Positions 62,891-64,000 of a stretch of DNA of 64,000 nt are shown piece after piece. The stretch lies in contig NZ_JARVWP010000003.1 of NCBI RefSeq assembly GCF_029846235.1, positions 124,001 through 188,000 on the forward strand, read 5' to 3'. The translations under genes were made by a program, and so were the position numbers. Position 1 is the stretch's first letter. Each line of letters opens with the position of its first letter. The notes beneath the pieces are model-generated. The model did not search any database. It was not told the origin of the DNA and was given only the letters and a program-made list of their open reading frames with translations. Source of the stretch: Bradyrhizobium sp. CER78. Its GTDB lineage: Bacteria > Pseudomonadota > Alphaproteobacteria > Rhizobiales > Xanthobacteraceae.

Positions 62891-63499
62891 ATGCGTCGAC
62901 GGCTGCTTGAGTTGAAGAACACTGCTTTGCGCCACCTTGCCGTAACGGGCCTTGTCACAGGTCTTGCGCTCCTGACCGGGGCCGGCGGCGCTTTGGCCCA
63001 GAGCGGCACACCGAATCCGCCGGACCAGGCCAAACAGCAGCCCGGACAGGCCGACGCCAACGCCAATGCCGCGCGGGAAGCCAACCAGCGCAAGGTCGAG
63101 GAATTCGTCGAGGCCCAGCAGGCCATCAACGGCCCGGCGGGCAATCCGGAATGCGTCTGGCTCGGCCGTCGCGTGGTCCGCCTGATGTGGAACGACGACC
63201 TCGACACCGCCTTCCGCCATCTCGACCTTTATGACCGGTTCGGCTGCCCCGGCGGCCACGTCCAGGCCGCGTTCCGCTGCCTGACCCGGTTCGGCGCCCA
63301 GATCGACGACAAGGTGCGCGGCAGCCTCGACGGCCGCATCCACGCCTGCTGGATCAATCCGGGCGCCCAGCCGCAGGCCGCGGCCGCCGCCGCACCCAGC
63401 CCGGCGCCGTCGACGGCCGGCAATGCCGCGCCCGCGCCGGCCGCGTCGCCCTCGCCTGCGCCGACCCCGTCGGCATCACCGGCGCCGGCGTCGAAATAA
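62891..63499 (+). CDS. ndvD: Glucan biosynthesis protein NdvD-like
   Basis: A 202-residue exported protein. RHLAVTGLVTGLALLTGAGG is the signal span, followed by a Gln/Asn/Ala linker and a compact domain with NPECVWLGRRVVRLMWNDDL and DRFGCPGGHVQAAFRCLTRFG containing paired cysteines. The tail is Ala/Pro/Ser-rich. This matches the small NdvD product described for B. japonicum cyclic beta-(1,3),(1,6)-glucan synthesis. ATG 62891 is taken as the start of the signal sequence; an in-frame ATG further up (62828 region) is not needed. Confidence 0.78.
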   Translation: MRRRLLELKNTALRHLAVTGLVTGLALLTGAGGALAQSGTPNPPDQAKQQPGQADANANAAREANQRKVEEFVEAQQAINGPAGNPECVWLGRRVVRLMWNDDLDTAFRHLDLYDRFGCPGGHVQAAFRCLTRFGAQIDDKVRGSLDGRIHACWINPGAQPQAAAAAAPSPAPSTAGNAAPAPAASPSPAPTPSASPAPASK

Positions 63500-63689
63500 G
63501 CGCCTCGCCCGATCGGGTCCGGCCGCGATTTTTTTCGCGGCTGGAACGGCTTGCGCCCTTAAAACGCCATCGCGGCACACCAGTTGTTAAATCGGATGGC
63601 GGAGATATCTTTCGCTCCGCCACGTTGGTCGAACCCAGGGGACGGGTTCGCTTAGTCCTCAATCTCAGGCCCCGTATGGTTTAACCGCG

Positions 63690-64000
63690 ATGCGCGCCGT
63701 CGTCGCCGTCCTGTTGCTTGTCACCGCCGCTCACGCCGCCCTGTGGGGTCTCTTCCAGGAGAAACAGGCCGCGCCCGATTTCCGTGGCACGCTGCCGAGC
63801 CTGTCCTACGCCCCGTTCGAGTCGGGCCACACCGTTGCTGATGTTGCCGCCGACTCCGAGAAGGTGCGCACCGACCTCAGAAAGCTCTCCACGCTGACAA
63901 AGGCGGTCCGTCTCTATTCGTCGACGGAAGGCAATGAGCTGGTGCCGCCGGTCGCCGCCGAGTTCGGCATGAAGGTTACGGTTGGCGCCTGGATCGACAA
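63690..64000 (+). CDS. ndvB: NdvB-like glucan synthase, N-terminal part
   Basis: The first 103 codons of a gene that runs out of the window. An N-terminal anchor (AVVAVLLLVTAAHAALWGLF) is followed by a GH17-like segment: SLSYAPFESGHTVADVAAD, then LTKAVRLYSSTEGNELVPPV and GMKVTVGAWIDK. These align with the start of the NdvC GH17 domain (SYTPFRGA, VRTYSIENG, GLKVMQGIWL). In NdvB proteins a GT2 synthase domain follows; it is not visible here. It lies about 190 bp after ndvD on the same strand. Confidence 0.75.
   Translation, partial: MRAVVAVLLLVTAAHAALWGLFQEKQAAPDFRGTLPSLSYAPFESGHTVADVAADSEKVRTDLRKLSTLTKAVRLYSSTEGNELVPPVAAEFGMKVTVGAWID

Overview
The window is high-GC DNA with dense, convergent and divergent alphaproteobacterial gene blocks. 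The gene content points to Bradyrhizobium or a very close relative: a one-step phosphatidylcholine synthase (Pcs), the NasS/NasT nitrate-sensing antitermination pair, ndv-type cyclic beta-(1,3),(1,6)-glucan genes, paired DUF982 proteins, several PilZ proteins, and the intergenic palindromic repeats typical of that genus. I see no rRNA, tRNA, CRISPR array, integrase or transposase.

Layout. 1-3.6 kb: a DUF3072 tail, two DUF982 genes, a UvrD-type helicase and a PilZ protein. 3.8-6.9 kb: a catabolic operon (MFS transporter, acyl-CoA-dehydrogenase-like flavoenzyme, VOC protein). 7.1-7.9 kb: a Spy/CpxP-like periplasmic protein. 8.3-15.3 kb: a complete binding-protein-dependent ABC importer followed by a D-2-hydroxyacid dehydrogenase and an amidase, probably one uptake-and-degradation unit. 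15.4-18.4 kb: an acidic Pro/Glu-rich protein, DUF1993, a periplasmic PheC-type cyclohexadienyl dehydratase and DUF2147. 18.6-22.5 kb: cupin and RraA-family genes divergent from the 5-oxoprolinase operon pxpB-pxpC-pxpA. 22.7-25.3 kb: small secreted or membrane proteins, then nasT-nasS. 25.6-26.0 kb: a frameshifted accessory gene. 26.1-28.8 kb: rimO and an acetylornithine-type aminotransferase with an unusual leader region. 29-36.7 kb: quinone oxidoreductase, TerC, pcs, a UbiH-type hydroxylase, an AEC carrier, hspQ, an MFS exporter and an IalB-like protein. 37-41.8 kb: a family-5 solute-binding protein, then two pseudoenzyme-like genes (a degenerate adenylate-forming enzyme and a degenerate REC-REC-GGDEF protein).

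41.8-46.2 kb is an accessory region with AT-richer genes. It carries a small secreted protein, an Abi-alpha-like gene preceded by small overlapping ORFs, and a secreted caspase/Sel1 protein. It also contains diverged copies of the 3' ends of both flanking genes: the GGDEF-like gene on the left and mfd on the right. Each cargo gene lies between an intact gene end and its copy. This is the most unusual structure in the window.

46.2-59 kb is a housekeeping block: mfd-sdhE, divergent recG, a rhodanese gene, DUF502, glmS and glmU. glmS and glmU are separated by a membrane-protein gene with an in-frame stop, a PilZ protein and a WGR-like adenylate cyclase. 59-64 kb: a SPOR-like membrane protein, a small membrane protein, then ndvC, ndvD and the start of an ndvB-like gene for periplasmic glucan synthesis.
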